From Acidimicrobiaceae bacterium (lineage in GTDB: Bacteria; Actinomycetota; Acidimicrobiia; Acidimicrobiales; RAAP-2): a stretch of DNA of 5,719 nucleotides. Both the position numbers and the translations under genes were made by a program. The notes beneath the pieces are model-generated. The model was not told the DNA's origin, did not search any database, and saw only the letters and a program-made list of their open reading frames with translations. The stretch covers positions 15,515 to 21,233 of the forward strand of contig PMAL01000069.1 of the NCBI GenBank assembly GCA_003152555.1. Direction: 5' to 3'. Positions 5,689-5,719 of this stretch are shown piece by piece (the stretch's first letter is position 1; every line of letters starts with the position of its first letter).

Positions 5689-5719
5689 AGTCCCATTAGG
5701 TTGCCATTGCTCCAGAGAG

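Larger units (their letters stand above)
5520..5705. repeat. Long-range inverted repeat enclosing the transposase leader
   Basis: GGCGACCTAATGG (5520-5532) and CCATTAGGTTGCC (5693-5705) are reverse complements at 12 of 13 positions, separated by 160 bases. Only the arms are repeated; the coordinates span both arms and the interior. As RNA they would form the closing stem of the candidate bridge RNA. As DNA they might instead be subterminal recombinase-binding sites. Confidence 0.75.
5514..5711 (-). ncRNA. Candidate IS110 bridge RNA in the transposase 5' leader
   Basis: Read on the transposase strand, this region folds by eye into a compact multi-stem RNA. The closing helix pairs 5693-5705 with 5520-5532 (12 of 13 pairs, one A-C mismatch) and can extend outward through 5706/5519 and 5709-5711/5514-5516. 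Inside it are a perfect 13-bp hairpin (5657-5688), a 10-bp helix (5641-5650 with 5579-5588, two G-U pairs) enclosing a 52-base loop, and within that loop a 6-bp hairpin with a four-base loop (5598-5613). In the IS110 subgroup the left non-coding end encodes a bridge RNA of about 180 bases with guide loops for target and donor DNA; IS621 is the established case. Position, strand and size fit here. Assignment of target-binding and donor-binding loops is not possible by eye, and exact RNA ends are unknown. The structures are seen; the bridge-RNA identity is inferred from family knowledge. Confidence 0.6.
4259..5719 (-). mobile_element. IS110-family insertion sequence (both boundaries unresolved)
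   Basis: The element consists of a full-length DEDD transposase gene and a long structured 5' leader. The left end (5' of the transposase) lies somewhere at or beyond about 5712 and may be outside the window. The right end is probably between 4131 and 4258. IS110 elements usually make no or very short target duplications and have no obvious terminal inverted repeats, so coordinates given here are the minimum supported extent. The long non-coding stretch on the 5' side rather than the 3' side of the gene fits the IS110 subgroup rather than IS1111. Confidence 0.75.

Noticed and set aside
4955..5690. Two long plus-strand reading frames antisense to the transposase and its leader
   Set aside because: Both lie opposite the transposase, lack ribosome sites and resemble no known family. 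The one running into 5690 also crosses the structured leader.

Overview
The window looks like a piece of an actinobacterial chromosome with an accessory character. This is inferred from the moderately high GC content, an AldO-type alditol oxidase (a family best known from Streptomyces), a VapBC pair of the 'GRTNVDID / RGSGWDGDL' type common in actinobacteria, and a promoter that places the vapB start codon at the expected transcription start (leaderless expression). The sequence alone does not fix a genus.

Layout. Bases 1-1782 (+) are the C-terminal part of a large FtsX/MacB-type ABC transporter permease whose 5' end lies outside the window. A 262-base gap follows. It ends in a terminator-like hairpin and a strong -35/-10 pair that drive vapB (2045-2245) and vapC (2245-2637), a type II toxin-antitoxin operon overlapping by one base. 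A 221-base non-coding gap separates vapC from a convergent gene at 2859-4130 (-) for a covalent-flavin alditol/xylitol oxidase-like protein. Upstream of that gene and in the same orientation is an IS110-family DEDD transposase (4259-5473, -).

The most interesting part is the 246 bases 5' of the transposase start (5474-5719). Read on the transposase strand, they can form a closing helix of 13 pairs with one mismatch, a perfect 13-bp hairpin, a 10-bp helix with two G-U wobbles, and a further small hairpin. This is the position and approximate size expected of an IS110-subgroup bridge RNA, the guide RNA that directs the recombinase. Short sequence echoes link this region to the outer LE side and to the 3' flank of the transposase. 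That is the pattern donor-guide matches would make, but the matches are short and not proven.

How the parts relate: the permease, the toxin-antitoxin pair and the oxidase look functionally independent. The IS sits directly upstream of the oxidase gene and may have replaced or displaced its native promoter. No tRNA, rRNA or CRISPR array was recognised.
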